NCBI RefSeq assembly: GCF_003939025.1
Contig: NZ_RQIH01000007.1
Location: 248,001 to 312,000 of the forward strand
Direction: 5' to 3'
DNA length: 64,000 bases
Source: Rhizobium sophoriradicis
Lineage (GTDB): Bacteria; Pseudomonadota; Alphaproteobacteria; Rhizobiales; Rhizobiaceae
The translations under genes were made by a program, and so were the position numbers. The notes beneath the pieces were generated by a model, which saw nothing but the letters and a program-made list of their open reading frames with translations, searched no databases and was not told where the DNA came from. Shown here one piece after another: positions 54,479 to 64,000 of the stretch (positions are counted from its first letter, which is position 1; every line of letters starts with the position of its first letter).

Positions 54479-54508
54479 TTAACCATAATCTTTGAGGGGC
54501 GGTTAACC
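54479..54508 (+). promoter_or_regulatory. Possible CtrA-type half-sites upstream of pal
   Basis: TTAACCATAAT (54479-54489) and GGTTAACC (54501-54508) lie 49-78 bases before the pal start. The first is identical to the site upstream of tolQ. TTAACC is the half-site core of the CtrA box. The spacing of 22 bases between TTAACC cores is not the normal N7. Confidence 0.4.
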
Positions 54509-54556
54509 GAGTGCGGTTACTGTCCGGAAACCCTGAAATCGCAAGGAGACCCGGCC

Positions 54557-55090
54557 ATGAGCCGAATTCACACCCCGGCAATGAGCCGCATGCAGAATTT
54601 CGCCCGCAACCCCGTCATGATCGCGCTTGTCGCCGGTCTCGCGCTTGCAAGCTGCGCCAAAAAGCCGCCGAACAGCGCCGGTGATCTCGGCCTCGGCGCC
54701 GGCGCGGGTGGGGCTGCAACGCCGGGTTCGGCCCAGGACTTCACGGTCAATGTCGGCGACCGCATCTTCTTCGATACCGACTCTTCGTCGATCCGCGCCG
54801 ATGCCTCGCAGACGCTCGACCGTCAGGCGCAGTGGCTCGGCCGTTACCCGAATTACCAGATCACCGTCGAAGGTCATGCCGACGAACGCGGCACGCGCGA
54901 ATACAACCTCGCGCTCGGCGCCCGCCGTGCTGCTGCCGCCAAGGATTACCTCGCTTCGCGCGGTGTTCCGGCGCAGCGCATGAAGACGATCTCCTACGGC
55001 AAGGAACGTCCGGTCGCCGTCTGCGATGATATTTCCTGCTGGTCGCAGAACCGCCGCGCGGTCACCGTGCTCGGCGGCGCCGGCATGTAA
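54557..55090 (+). CDS. pal: Peptidoglycan-associated lipoprotein Pal
   Basis: This 177-residue lipoprotein has a lipobox LALASC, with lipid attached at Cys33, and a C-terminal OmpA-type domain with GHADERGTREYNLALGARRA. Pal binds peptidoglycan and TolB, tethering the outer membrane. AAGGAG precedes the ATG. A clear terminator follows, so pal may end the tolQRAB unit or have its own promoter. The TTAACC-type sites upstream may add cell-cycle control. Confidence 0.97.
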   Translation: MSRIHTPAMSRMQNFARNPVMIALVAGLALASCAKKPPNSAGDLGLGAGAGGAATPGSAQDFTVNVGDRIFFDTDSSSIRADASQTLDRQAQWLGRYPNYQITVEGHADERGTREYNLALGARRAAAAKDYLASRGVPAQRMKTISYGKERPVAVCDDISCWSQNRRAVTVLGGAGM

Positions 55091-55114
55091 TCTTCGGATA
55101 CAATTCGTTTTCGG

Positions 55115-55147
55115 AAGGCGGTCCCGCGAGGGGCCGCCTTTTCTTTT
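55115..55147 (+). terminator. Terminator after pal
   Basis: Ten-base arms AAGGCGGTCC and GGGCCGCCTT (one G-T pair) with a 6-base loop are followed by a T-rich tract to 55147. Confidence 0.85.
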
Positions 55148-55248
55148 TGACCACACTTTGGCCAGACTCCGTTGCTTTTTGACAGCAATTGGAAAAATCT
55201 CCTGTTCGCGCTTAAAGCGCGAAGAATCACTGGGACAGGACGATACAT

Positions 55249-56232
55249 ATGAAGAAACTTGTCGTGGCAGGCATGCTGTGCCTCGCGGCTATGACCGGGA
55301 GCGAGCGGGCCGCCTATTCGGCCTCGTTCTTCGGGCTGCATCTTGGCGGTCGATCCGCGGAAAACCAGGCGGCGGCGCCTGTTGTCAAGGTGCAGAGCGG
55401 CGACGCCGAGGTTCGCGTGCAGCAGCTCGAAGAGCAGCTGCGGCAGCTGAACGGCCGGATCGAGGAGATGAGCTTCCAGCTGCTGCAGATGCAGGAGACG
55501 ATCCGCAAGCAGCAGGAAGACAATGAATTCCGCTTCCAGCAGCTCGAGAAAACCGGCGGCGGTGGCGCCAAGGCTCCTGTCAAGAAGAGCGAGACCGATG
55601 CCGCTCCGGCAGCTTCCGGCGGGGATGATGTCGCCAGGGTAATCCAAGCACCGCAGGGGGCCGAAACGGCTCCCTCCACCGACGTGCCTGATAATACCGG
55701 CCTCGGCCAGCCGCCGAAGCAGCTCGGCTCGATCGAGTTCGATCAGAACGGCAACCCGGTCGGCGGAACCGTCGACGAAAATGCCAGCATCGGCTCCGGC
55801 CCGATTCCCGATGCCAGTGGCCGCACACCGCAGCAGACGGCATCGCTCGGCAGTGAGGCGGATCAGTACAAGGCAGCCTACGGCCACGTCTTGTCGGGCG
55901 ATTACGGCACCGCAGAGCAGGAATTCAACCAATACATTGCCCGTTACCCCAGCAGCGCGCGGGCGGCCGACGCCAACTTCTGGCTCGGCGAAGCGCTTTA
56001 TTCGCAGGGTAAATATAACGAGGCGGCAAAGACTTTCCTCAACGCGCATCAGAAATACGGCAGCTCGGAAAAGGCGCCGGAAATGCTGCTGAAACTCGGC
56101 ATGTCGCTTGCTGCCCTCGACAATAAGGAAACGGCCTGCGCGACGCTGCGCGAAGTCTCGAAGCGCTACCCCAAAGCGTCACGCGCCGTCATAAGCAAGG
56201 TTGCGAGCGAACAGAAACGCCTCGCCTGCTGA
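55249..56232 (+). CDS. cpoB: Tol-Pal cell division coordinator CpoB (YbgF)
   Basis: This 327-residue protein has a signal peptide (about 1-24), a coiled coil near residues 45-100 (VQQLEEQLRQLNGRIEEM), a low-complexity middle and C-terminal TPR-like repeats (from about 205, YKAAYGHVLSGDYGTAEQEF and ANFWLGEALYSQGKYNEAAK). This is the YbgF/CpoB layout. CpoB links the Tol system to septal peptidoglycan synthesis. It is followed by tilS after 11 bases. Confidence 0.94.
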   Translation: MKKLVVAGMLCLAAMTGSERAAYSASFFGLHLGGRSAENQAAAPVVKVQSGDAEVRVQQLEEQLRQLNGRIEEMSFQLLQMQETIRKQQEDNEFRFQQLEKTGGGGAKAPVKKSETDAAPAASGGDDVARVIQAPQGAETAPSTDVPDNTGLGQPPKQLGSIEFDQNGNPVGGTVDENASIGSGPIPDASGRTPQQTASLGSEADQYKAAYGHVLSGDYGTAEQEFNQYIARYPSSARAADANFWLGEALYSQGKYNEAAKTFLNAHQKYGSSEKAPEMLLKLGMSLAALDNKETACATLREVSKRYPKASRAVISKVASEQKRLAC

Positions 56233-56243
56233 GGTCTTCCGGA

Positions 56244-57725
56244 ATGTCTCCGGAAGCCGCATCGCCTCATGCGGCGATCCTCCAGTTTCTAGCATCGCTT
56301 CAAAGTCCTGCGCGCATTCTCGTCGCGATCTCGGGCGGCAGCGATTCCACCGGCCTGCTTCTCCTCCTCGACGAAGCCGTGAAGGCCGCGCCTCATCTCA
56401 AGATTTCCCTCTGTGCTGCCACCGTCGATCACCGTCTGCGGGCCGGCTCCGCGGACGAAGCGCAACAGGTTGCCGCGCTCTGCGCGTCGCTCGGCATTCC
56501 CCACATCATCGCAGCCTGGCAGGGCGACAAGCCGAAAACCGGCGTCATGGCCGCGGCCCGTGAAGCGCGATACGATCTCTTGGCGGAATCGGCGGAGAGG
56601 CTCGGCGCCAATCTCATCGCCACCGGCCATACCCTCGACGATCAGCGCGAAACATTGCAGATGCGCGGCATGCGAACCGAGCAGGTTTCGTCAGGTATCG
56701 CCGATGCGGTGCTCTTCAACCGGCGGTTCTGGATTTTGCGGCCGCTCCTCTTTTCCAGCCGCGCCGACATTCGGGCTTTCCTAAGAGAGCGCGGCGTGCC
56801 TTGGATCGAAGATCCCAGTAATGAGGATGTGAAGTATGAGCGCGTGCGGATCCGCCGGCGGCTGTCGGCCGATCCTGCGATGGAGACGGATATTCGCGCG
56901 GCCTGGGAAGCGCGGCGGGCTCTGTCGTCCCGGGCCGCTGATTGGCTGGACCGCCATTTCAGGCTTCATGGTGGCCTGCTTGGGCAGGTATCTGTTGATG
57001 GTTTGCGGCAGGATCGCGCAGTTCTGGACTATGCGCTCGGCCGCCTGACGGCCGTCTTCGGCGGACAGCCATTCGTGCCGGGGAGGGCACAGATGGCGCG
57101 CCTTCTCTCATTTGCCACCGGCGGGGAACCGGGTCGGATGACTATCGGTCGAGTCGTGTTCGATCGCAGGCGGGACGGGCTTTATTTCACGCGGGAGAGC
57201 CGGGGGATCGTACCGATGATTTTACGGCCGGGAGAGGCGGGGGTGTGGGATGGGAGATTTGAAGCCGTAAACGGCTCCGGAGAGACCGTAACGATAAAAG
57301 CGCAGGCCACTCACTACTCCCTCATTCCTGTGTCCTCAGGGCTTCGCCCGAGGGATGTCACAGGAATCCTTCCACCGCGCGTCGGCGCGGTGGATGACTC
57401 TACAAAACAGGGCGAGTCTTCCGCGCCCAAGGACTTGGGCGCGCTGGATTCCTGTGACGAGCACAGGAATGAGGGGGAGTGGAGCAGGGGCCTGCCCAAG
57501 GCGGCGTGGAAACGTGCCGTCGCCTCAGCGCCGGCTTTTGCCGTCGATGGACACCCTCTATCTCTGCAATCTGTCGGCTCGATCCATCTGACACCCTATT
57601 TCGCGCCCTTCGACCGCTTTTTGACACGATTCGATTTCATCTTTGCCGACAGGCTTTCGGCGGTTTTCGCGATGGCGCCCTATGCGGGGCTGCCTTTTAG
57701 AAGTATTGACGGAAAAACCATCTGA
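56244..57725 (+). CDS. tilS: tRNA(Ile)-lysidine synthase TilS
   Basis: This 493-residue enzyme has the PP-loop motif SGGSDS (residues 30-35) and NRRFWILRPLLF near residue 158. It modifies the AUA-reading tRNA(Ile) anticodon with lysine, an essential step. The C-terminal region contains an in-frame palindromic mosaic element (nucleotides 57310-57484, about residues 356-414), seen as a run SRAPKDLG-type insert. The remaining C-terminus resumes with GLPKAAWKRA. At 493 residues the protein is longer than the usual 430-480, consistent with the insertion. Confidence 0.93.
   Translation: MSPEAASPHAAILQFLASLQSPARILVAISGGSDSTGLLLLLDEAVKAAPHLKISLCAATVDHRLRAGSADEAQQVAALCASLGIPHIIAAWQGDKPKTGVMAAAREARYDLLAESAERLGANLIATGHTLDDQRETLQMRGMRTEQVSSGIADAVLFNRRFWILRPLLFSSRADIRAFLRERGVPWIEDPSNEDVKYERVRIRRRLSADPAMETDIRAAWEARRALSSRAADWLDRHFRLHGGLLGQVSVDGLRQDRAVLDYALGRLTAVFGGQPFVPGRAQMARLLSFATGGEPGRMTIGRVVFDRRRDGLYFTRESRGIVPMILRPGEAGVWDGRFEAVNGSGETVTIKAQATHYSLIPVSSGLRPRDVTGILPPRVGAVDDSTKQGESSAPKDLGALDSCDEHRNEGEWSRGLPKAAWKRAVASAPAFAVDGHPLSLQSVGSIHLTPYFAPFDRFLTRFDFIFADRLSAVFAMAPYAGLPFRSIDGKTI
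57310..57484. repeat. Palindromic mosaic element inside tilS
   Basis: Near-perfect terminal inverted arms CTCACTACTCCCTCATTCCT and AGGAATGAGGGGGAGTGGAG (57310-57332 and 57462-57484) enclose hairpins with arms CCACCGCGC/GCGCGGTGG, GCGCCCAA/TTGGGCGC and ATTCCTGTG/CACAGGAAT. The end module matches those of the long repeats at 11502-11849 and 61588-61907. The frame stays open through all 175 bases. This is a rhizobial mosaic element within a coding gene. Confidence 0.85.
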
Positions 57726-57821
57726 CCTGGGGGATTGCCTTGGCAACAGCACGGCGCAACCCTATGTTAGAAAGAATAAGACCGTCGCCATGAGGCGGCT
57801 GTTCCAGTGCTGGGGAGTTCA

Positions 57822-59753
<1,932 letters not shown>

Positions 59754-59774
59754 GCCGCTAGCGCCATCTTGAAC

Positions 59775-59812
59775 AAGGCCGGATTTCCCAAGCGGGAGAT
59801 CCGGCCTTTTCT
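59775..59812 (+). terminator. ftsH terminator
   Basis: Ten-base arms AAGGCCGGAT and ATCCGGCCTT, with an interior loop, are followed by TTTT and CTATTT. It lies 21 bases after the ftsH stop. Confidence 0.85.
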
Positions 59813-59996
59813 ATTTGGTAACGGGATATAATCATTTTTCTTGCTAATTTACGTGCCGTTCGCCGCATTTTGTGGCATTCCGCTGAATTGAGGCAAGCAT
59901 GAATCGCGCTCGTGGATTGACGACATTCCATTGAAGCCGGATTCGCTTGGAACGGCGCGCTGCCTTGAATGGCGCGCGCAAAGCGCAGGAGTGCAG

Positions 59997-61349
59997 ATGA
60001 AAAGACGCTATTTCGGGACCGACGGCATTCGCGGCCAATCCAATGTCTTCCCGATGACACCGGATCTCGCCATGCGGGTCGGCATTGCCGCCGGTACCAT
60101 CTTCCGCCGCGGCAATCATCGCCATCGCGTCGTCATCGGCAAGGATACGCGTCTTTCCGGCTATATGCTCGAAAACGCCATGGTCGCGGGCTTCACAGCT
60201 GCCGGCCTCGATGCTTTCATTCTCGGCCCGATCCCGACGCCTGCGGTTGCCATGCTGACCCGCTCGCTGCGCTGCGATATCGGCGTGATGATTTCGGCTT
60301 CGCACAATCCTTACGAGGATAACGGCATCAAGCTGTTCGGTCCCGACGGCTATAAGCTGTCCGACGACATCGAGGCCGAAATCGAGGAGCTGCTCGAAAA
60401 GGACCTGAGCACGCAGCTCGCCAAGTCCGACGACATTGGCCGCGCCAAGCGCGTCGACGGCGTACATGACCGTTATATCGAACACGCCAAGCGCACCCTG
60501 CCGCGCGACGTGACGCTGCAGGGTCTACGGATTGCCATCGACTGCGCCAACGGCGCCGCCTATAAGGTGGCGCCTGCCGTGCTCTGGGAGCTCGGCGCCG
60601 ACGTCGTCACCATCGGCAACGAGCCGAACGGCACCAATATCAATCTCAATTGCGGCTCCACCAGCCCGGTTGCGCTGCAGAAGAAGGTCGATGAGGTGCG
60701 TGCCGATATCGGCATCGCGCTCGATGGCGACGCGGACCGCGTCATCATCGTCGATGAGAATGGTTCGATCGTCGACGGTGACCAGCTGATGGCCGTCATT
60801 GCCGAGAGCTGGGCCGAGAGCCAGCAGCTGCGTGGCAATGGCATCGTCGCCACTGTCATGTCCAACCTCGGCCTCGAGCGCTTTCTCGACGACCGCGGCA
60901 TGGCGCTCGCCCGCACGAAGGTCGGCGACCGTTATGTCGTCGAGCATATGCGCCAGCACAATTACAATGTTGGTGGCGAGCAGTCGGGCCATATCGTGCT
61001 GTCGGATTATGGCACGACGGGCGATGGCTTGGTTGCCGCACTGCAGATCCTTGCCGCCGTCAAGCGCACCGGCCGGACCGTCAGCGAGGTCTGCCGCCGC
61101 TTCGAGCCGGTGCCGCAGCTGCTGCGCAATGTCCGAATTAGCGGCGGCAAGCCGCTGGAGGATATCCAGGTGCAGAAGGCAATCGCCGATGCCGAAGCCG
61201 AGCTTGCCAAGACCGGCCGGCTTGTCATCCGCCCCTCCGGCACCGAGCCGCTGATCCGCGTCATGGCCGAGGGCGACGATCGCGCCCAGATCGAGCGCAT
61301 CGTCAACGAGCTGATCGGGACGATCTCGAACGTCCGGACGGCCGCTTGA
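59997..61349 (+). CDS. glmM: Phosphoglucosamine mutase
   Basis: This 450-residue enzyme starts [20 protein letters not shown]. It carries the active serine phrase [12 protein letters not shown] (Ser about 102), the metal-binding phrase [14 protein letters not shown] near 242 and the sugar-binding phrase GGEQSGHIV near 325. It makes glucosamine 1-phosphate for peptidoglycan and lipid A precursors. The start at 59997 has CAGGAG; the longer frame is unlike the family. It follows ftsH after 243 bases, as in many alphaproteobacteria. Confidence 0.96.
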   Translation: MKRRYFGTDGIRGQSNVFPMTPDLAMRVGIAAGTIFRRGNHRHRVVIGKDTRLSGYMLENAMVAGFTAAGLDAFILGPIPTPAVAMLTRSLRCDIGVMISASHNPYEDNGIKLFGPDGYKLSDDIEAEIEELLEKDLSTQLAKSDDIGRAKRVDGVHDRYIEHAKRTLPRDVTLQGLRIAIDCANGAAYKVAPAVLWELGADVVTIGNEPNGTNINLNCGSTSPVALQKKVDEVRADIGIALDGDADRVIIVDENGSIVDGDQLMAVIAESWAESQQLRGNGIVATVMSNLGLERFLDDRGMALARTKVGDRYVVEHMRQHNYNVGGEQSGHIVLSDYGTTGDGLVAALQILAAVKRTGRTVSEVCRRFEPVPQLLRNVRISGGKPLEDIQVQKAIADAEAELAKTGRLVIRPSGTEPLIRVMAEGDDRAQIERIVNELIGTISNVRTAA

Positions 61350-61442
61350 TCCGGTGAGGCCACATTGGGCTCGACCCTAGGCTTGGCGACATTCATTGGG
61401 CGTTTGGGCTGATGCTTAGAGAATGAGCGAGGCACTCTCTTA

Positions 61443-61478
61443 AGCCCTCATCTTGAGGTGCCCCTCAGGATGAGGGCT
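61443..61478. repeat. Short palindromic repeat after glmM
   Basis: AGCCCTCATCTTGAGG and CCTCAGGATGAGGGCT pair over 16 bases with one mismatch and a 4-base loop. It resembles the small rhizobial palindromes that contain the GAGG/CCTC core. It may also terminate glmM, although no T run follows. Confidence 0.6.
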
Positions 61479-61587
61479 AAGGGCATGCCGTGTGGCTGAT
61501 GGGCTGGTCGGCGTGCTTTGCTTGGGAAAATCGTTCGACACTACGCTCTACGGCAGAAAATCTAGCGCAAGTATCAGCCCATCCACC

Positions 61588-61907
61588 CTTCATTCCTGTG
61601 ACGGGCACAGGAATGAAGGGTGTAGTAAGTGCCGGCCTAATGAAGCACCCGTTGTGGTGTGTCTCTGTACGCTGACGGCGCGTTTGGCGAGAATGCCACC
61701 ACACTCTCCGTCATCCCAGGCCCTGAGCCTGGGATCCATGCGACTGCTGCTGCTGGATGCGGTGTGGATGCTCGGCTCAAGGCCGAGCAGGACGGAGGGT
61801 GGGGTGGGCAGGAGAAACCCATTCACAGCGCAGACGCCCGTGTCCGCGACGCCATCCGCTAGCGAAGCCAGACAATGCCAGTCACGGCCTAAACTGACTT
61901 GGTGAGG
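61588..61907. repeat. Long mosaic repeat, copy B
   Basis: This is about 320 bases in inverted orientation relative to copy A (11502-11849). Shared blocks include CATCCCAGGCCCTGAGCCTG, the GCGACTGCTGCTGCTGGATG area, GCGACGCCATCCGCTAGCGA and the CATTCCTGTG end module. The spacer from 61350 to 62187 otherwise holds the CtrA-type box and the promoter region of the outer-membrane protein gene, with no other ORF I can support. Confidence 0.8.
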
Positions 61908-62087
61908 GTGGGTGGGGCGAGCGTCCTCGCCAATGTATCACCCCTGGTGATGATCATATGCCGCGTCGCGGCTGGGCGAAGATTAAGGGAAGAGCTGGTG
62001 CGCTATCCAGCCAAGTGGTCTCGTCAGGTCGCAGCTTCGAAGACTTTTACTGCGGCAATCCCTGTTTCCTAAAGTAAATAATCGTGG

Positions 62088-62103
62088 TTAAGCAGCTTTT
62101 AAC
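62088..62103 (+). promoter_or_regulatory. CtrA-type box upstream of the outer-membrane protein gene
   Basis: TTAA (62088-62091), seven bases, TTAAC (62099-62103) is an exact match to the CtrA consensus. It is 85-100 bases before the start of the outer-membrane barrel gene. A promoter close to it is plausible. Confidence 0.55.
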
Positions 62104-62187
62104 GTTTCCCATTCATTATCCATCCGAAGCGTATCAGTTTGGCGGCGATGTGTGCCTGCCGACGCAACGGATTTTGGAGTGGGATCC

Positions 62188-63024
62188 ATGAAAAGAAGCT
62201 TGTCCGGCATCTTGGCGGCATTGTTGATCGCGACAAACGCCTATTCCGCGGACTTCGCCCCTGCTGAGCCGATCCCGGAGCAGCCGCCGGAAGTGACGGT
62301 CACCGAGGCAACCGGCTGGTACCTGCGCGGCGATGTCGGTTATGCCTTCACCGATCTGCGGGGCGCCCGCTATTTCCAGGGCAGCAATGCGACGGAGGTC
62401 GATTTCGACGACGCTGACCTCGACGACGCATGGACGATCGGCGGCGGTGTCGGTTACCAGATCAACAGCTACCTGCGCACCGATCTGACCTTCGATTATC
62501 TCACCCAGGCCGATTTCCGCGGCTCGACGGTCGGTCAGTGCGGCTTCCCGCTGGTGGATTGCACCTCGAGCGACCGCTCTTCGCTGACGGCCTACACGCT
62601 GCTTGCCAACGCTTATGTCGATCTCGGCACCTACGGCTATGTCACGCCTTATGTCGGCGCCGGTATCGGCGGTTCCTACGTCAAGTGGAAGAACCTGCGC
62701 AACGTCGCCTGCGCCGATGACGGCAGCTTCTGCGACGATCAGGTTACTCATGGCGGCAAGGGCAACTGGCGCTTTACTTACGCCCTCATGGCCGGCGCCT
62801 CGGTCGACGTCACCTGCAACATCAAGGCCGATGTCGGCTACCGCTACCTGCATATCGACGGCGGCAACATGTTCGGCTATGCCGATAACGGCGGCCCGGG
62901 CCGCGACAAGGGTCTGAGCGTCCACGAAGCCCGCGTCGGTGCCCGCTATCTCTTCGGCGGCTGCGCCCAGGCGAGCTACGAACCGCCGCCGGAAATCCCG
63001 CTGCAGCAGCCGGTCTACAAGTAA
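62188..63024 (+). CDS. Outer-membrane beta-barrel protein
   Basis: This 278-residue protein has a signal peptide (about 1-20, NAYSADF). A barrel of alternating strands follows, including GWYLRGDVGYAFTDLRGARY and YVTPYVGAGIGGSYVKWKNL, and the closing strands VHEARVGARYLFGG. The layout matches rhizobial Omp25/RopB-like barrels of the porin-family type. The ATG follows GGAGTGGG. A CtrA-type box lies 85 bases upstream. A clear terminator follows. Confidence 0.87.
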   Translation: MKRSLSGILAALLIATNAYSADFAPAEPIPEQPPEVTVTEATGWYLRGDVGYAFTDLRGARYFQGSNATEVDFDDADLDDAWTIGGGVGYQINSYLRTDLTFDYLTQADFRGSTVGQCGFPLVDCTSSDRSSLTAYTLLANAYVDLGTYGYVTPYVGAGIGGSYVKWKNLRNVACADDGSFCDDQVTHGGKGNWRFTYALMAGASVDVTCNIKADVGYRYLHIDGGNMFGYADNGGPGRDKGLSVHEARVGARYLFGGCAQASYEPPPEIPLQQPVYK

Positions 63025-63043
63025 AGCCGAACCCTTCGCATGA

Positions 63044-63074
63044 AAAAGCCGCCCCGACCCGGGCGGCTTTTTTC
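63044..63074 (+). terminator. Terminator after the outer-membrane protein gene
   Basis: Eleven-base arms AAAAGCCGCCC and GGGCGGCTTTT (loop about 6) with a T run make a strong terminator 20 bases after the stop. Confidence 0.9.
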
Positions 63075-63159
63075 ATATCCGCCACCCCGTCTGCGTCAAA
63101 ATATCTACCGGTTGCGACACTTCGATCTTGACTATGACGTCTCCGATCCATACACACGG

Positions 63160-63208
63160 CGGCGGGACACCCTTCCCCAACGAAGGGCTTTCTATCTGAG
63201 AGGATAGC
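63160..63208 (+). promoter_or_regulatory. serC leader RNA motif
   Basis: Two hairpins precede serC: CCCTTC/GAAGGG, with a CCCAAC loop (63171-63188), and CTATC/GATAG (63192-63207), whose loop holds the RBS-like GAGAGG. The arrangement resembles the serC RNA motif described upstream of serC in Rhizobiales. The second hairpin could hide or expose the ribosome-binding site. The exact boundaries and the ligand or signal are unknown. Confidence 0.6.
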
Positions 63209-63211
63209 ATC

Positions 63212-64000
63212 ATGGCGAAGACCGCAAAGCCGGACATCCGTCCGCACAATACCCATTTCTCTTCTGGCCCCTGCTCGAAGCGCCCCGGTTGGTCGCTCGA
63301 AGCCCTTTCCGACGCGGCCCTTGGCCGTTCGCACCGTGCGAAGGTCGGCAAGGCCAAGCTCAAGCAGGCGATCGACCTTACCCGTGAAATTCTCGAAGTG
63401 CCGGCGGATTACCGCATCGGCATCGTTCCGGCGTCCGACACCGGTGCCGTCGAAATGGCGCTCTGGTCGCTGCTCGGCGAACGCGGCGTCGACATGCTCG
63501 CCTGGGAAAGCTTCGGCGCCGGCTGGGTCACCGATGTCGTCAAGCAGCTGAAGCTCAAGGATGTGCGCAGGCTCGAAGCCGGTTACGGCGAGCTTCCCGA
63601 TCTCTCCGCCGTCGATTTCGATCGCGACGTCGTCTTCACCTGGAACGGCACGACTTCGGGTGTGCGCGTGCCGAACGGCGATTTCATTCCCGCCGACCGT
63701 AAGGGCCTGACGATCTGCGATGCCACGTCGGCGGCTTTCGCGCAGGAACTCGATTTCGCCAAGCTCGATGTCGTCACCTTCTCCTGGCAGAAGGTTCTGG
63801 GCGGCGAGGGCGCACATGGCGTCATCATTCTTTCGCCGCGCGCCGTCGAGCGCCTCACCACCTATACGCCGGCCTGGCCGCTGCCGAAGATCTTCCGCAT
63901 GACCTCGGGCGGCAAGCTGACGGAAGGCATCTTCCAGGGCGAGACGATCAATACGCCGTCGATGCTCTGCGTCGAGGACTATATCGATGCGCTGCTTTGG
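63212..64000 (+). CDS. serC: Phosphoserine aminotransferase (3' partial)
   Basis: The first 263 codons run to the window edge. The protein begins [20 protein letters not shown] and includes [19 protein letters not shown] and the PLP lysine phrase [15 protein letters not shown] (Lys about 194). It makes phosphoserine from 3-phosphohydroxypyruvate in serine synthesis. The start at 63212 follows GAGAGGAT and is embedded in the leader motif. Confidence 0.95.
   Translation, partial: MAKTAKPDIRPHNTHFSSGPCSKRPGWSLEALSDAALGRSHRAKVGKAKLKQAIDLTREILEVPADYRIGIVPASDTGAVEMALWSLLGERGVDMLAWESFGAGWVTDVVKQLKLKDVRRLEAGYGELPDLSAVDFDRDVVFTWNGTTSGVRVPNGDFIPADRKGLTICDATSAAFAQELDFAKLDVVTFSWQKVLGGEGAHGVIILSPRAVERLTTYTPAWPLPKIFRMTSGGKLTEGIFQGETINTPSMLCVEDYIDALLW

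Noticed and set aside
61492..61905. 137-residue ORF in the glmM-OMP spacer
   Set aside because: It spans mosaic repeat copy B and has no recognisable protein features.

Overview
The window is chromosomal DNA of a Rhizobium of the R. etli / R. leguminosarum type (Alphaproteobacteria, Rhizobiales). The evidence is the high GC content, rcdA with CtrA-type boxes, an lpiA-atvA pair, a sqdBDC sulfolipid operon, a Tol-Pal cluster running into tilS-ftsH-glmM, a YmdB-fthC pair, a serC leader and several rhizobial mosaic or palindromic repeats. There is no integrase, transposase, phage gene, tRNA, rRNA or CRISPR array. This is core chromosome with small insertions, not an island.

Layout. 1-3.4 kb: a MotA/ExbB-like and OmpA/MotB-like pair (the first is cut by the window edge), then an ECF sigma factor with its YciI partner on the other strand. 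3.6-7.4 kb: a YegP-like protein, an orphan tricarboxylate-type binding protein, an MsbA-like ABC exporter and rpmE. 7.5-8.7 kb: rcdA, a candidate CtrA-box-driven small RNA and a DUF1192 gene. 8.8-11.4 kb: an MFS transporter, a 54-residue membrane protein and a PhzF protein. 11.5-20.6 kb: central carbon genes (fbaB, pgk, gap, tkt) with a K+/H+ antiporter and two small unknown proteins. 20.9-21.9 kb: a DUF4164 gene, zapA and 6S RNA. 22-28.5 kb: an SDR epimerase, two regulators, an ArsR/SRPBCC divergent pair, a 6-phosphogluconate dehydrogenase-like gene, a large MscS channel and DoxX. 28.7-32.7 kb: lpiA-atvA, for lysyl-phosphatidylglycerol lipids. 32.7-38.4 kb: DinB, Nudix and phosphoesterase genes, then ruvC-ruvA-ruvB interrupted by two VapBC toxin-antitoxin modules. 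38.6-45.9 kb: an orphan chemoreceptor, a luciferase-like monooxygenase, yebC, a PNPOx-like protein, a metallo-beta-lactamase-fold protein, YmdB and fthC. 46-49.3 kb: sqdB, sqdD and sqdC. 49.4-61.3 kb: ybgC, tolQRA, an extra TolA-C-like gene, tolB, pal, cpoB, tilS, ftsH and glmM. 61.4-64 kb: repeats, an outer-membrane barrel gene with a CtrA-type box, and serC (cut by the window end).

Most notable observations: (i) two tightly embedded VapBC modules inside ruvCAB, one overlapping the ruvB start; (ii) a candidate short RNA between rcdA and the DUF1192 gene with a perfect CtrA box in its promoter; (iii) a palindromic mosaic element lying in frame inside tilS and related to two larger inverted repeats 50 kb apart; (iv) a secreted, anchorless copy of the TolA C-terminal domain between tolA and tolB; (v) three direct repeats at an exact 22-bp period between sqdB and ybgC. 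All identifications come from reading motifs, gene order and translated sequence by eye. No database search was run.
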